Position numbers and translations under genes: made by a program
Shown here: positions 63,655 to 64,000 of the stretch, piece after piece
How positions within the stretch are numbered: position 1 is the first letter of the stretch
How the letters are laid out: the number at the start of each line of letters is the position of its first letter
NCBI GenBank assembly: GCA_029931535.1
Contig: JAQPZY010001346.1
Coordinates: forward strand, 1,922,001 to 1,986,000
Length of the DNA stretch: 64,000 nucleotides
Origin: Margaritifera margaritifera
Taxonomy: Eukaryota; Mollusca; Bivalvia; Unionida; Margaritiferidae
Reading direction: 5' to 3'
The notes under the pieces: generated by a model
Database searches by the model: none
What the model saw: the letters and a program-made list of their open reading frames with translations, nothing else
What the model was told of the DNA's origin: nothing

Positions 63655-64000
63655 CTTTGAGAAAAGACCTTGTCTATTGGTGAAAACCTCATGTTGATAT
63701 AGCCATTAATTTGGGAGGCATAGAGCTAACAATATTTTCAAGATATGACTTTCCATTCAGAAGAAGTTGCAATAACAAGATTTTCAAGATGGCTGCTGTG
63801 GTGGCCATATTGGACATCAGATTGGCATCATTTTCAATTAAGACCAACTAGATATCATAAGAAGTCTTTTATTAAAAACCTCATGTTGATATGACTATCT
63901 ATTCTGGAGTAGCGATAACAAGATTTCAAAGATGGCCACCATGTGATGGTCATATTGGAAGTCAGGTTGGAAGCATTTTCATTTAAGACCAACTGGACCT
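63655..64000 (+). repeat. family A element, truncated by window end
   Basis: aagatggctgctgtggtggc, catattggacatcagattgg, agaccaactagatatcataa units in plus orientation. Confidence 0.85.

Overview
This window is animal nuclear DNA: AT-rich, intron-dominated and crowded with decayed transposons. The mix of elements (several unrelated tandem-array families with 140-175 bp units, CR1/L2-like and Tx1/L1-like LINEs, pogo/Tigger, hAT and MULE DNA transposons, and a solo LTR) suggests a marine invertebrate, probably a lophotrochozoan such as a mollusc. That assignment is inference; no species-specific gene is visible.

Only one host gene is recognisable. It lies on the minus strand and fills the window. 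Twelve short exons (54-238 bp) from 63015 down to 6063 encode a continuous internal part of an RNF213/mysterin-like giant AAA+ E3 ubiquitin ligase. Splice sites are GT-AG, and reading phases chain exactly from 61942 to 6063. One phase gap remains between the two most upstream exons (62962 and 61942). The encoded segment corresponds to the region just before the first canonical AAA Walker A motif of vertebrate RNF213, and includes an earlier AGVGKS P-loop-like motif (exon 40989-41226). Start codon, promoter, RING region and stop codon are all outside the window. Two oddities affect the gene: a decayed copy of one exon within the next intron (48840-48905), and a 22-bp tandem duplication that doubles the splice donor of exon 58434-58540.

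The introns hold almost everything else. From left to right: tandem families A and B (430-2600), a minus-strand LINE (2593-4115), more repeats (4115-9610), a plus-strand CR1/L2-like LINE split by a 1500-bp solo LTR with a 5-bp target duplication (10190-13410), satellite family D interrupted by a 1360-bp MULE with a 9-bp target duplication (16790-19380), a second D array (21940-22960), a 1933-bp pogo-type element (26137-28069), family G (29460-30660), a hAT remnant (31727-33985), families A and C (34040-36260), a Tx1/L1 LINE (36930-39810), family C again, a pogo remnant with a decayed transposase (41898-43142), family E (45330-46740), a 5-kb block of families A, H and B (48955-53900), an SGNH-hydrolase ORF1 remnant next to an oppositely oriented reverse transcriptase (53930-55440), C-like arrays, and a short inverted copy of the first pogo element (61181-61771).

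The most notable structural signal is that families A and B are not plain satellites. Copies have a small palindromic head, a body of nucleosome-length units, a linker and a terminal hairpin. This is the architecture of non-autonomous Helentron/pearl-like elements. Two other families carry nuclear-receptor-type motifs in their units.
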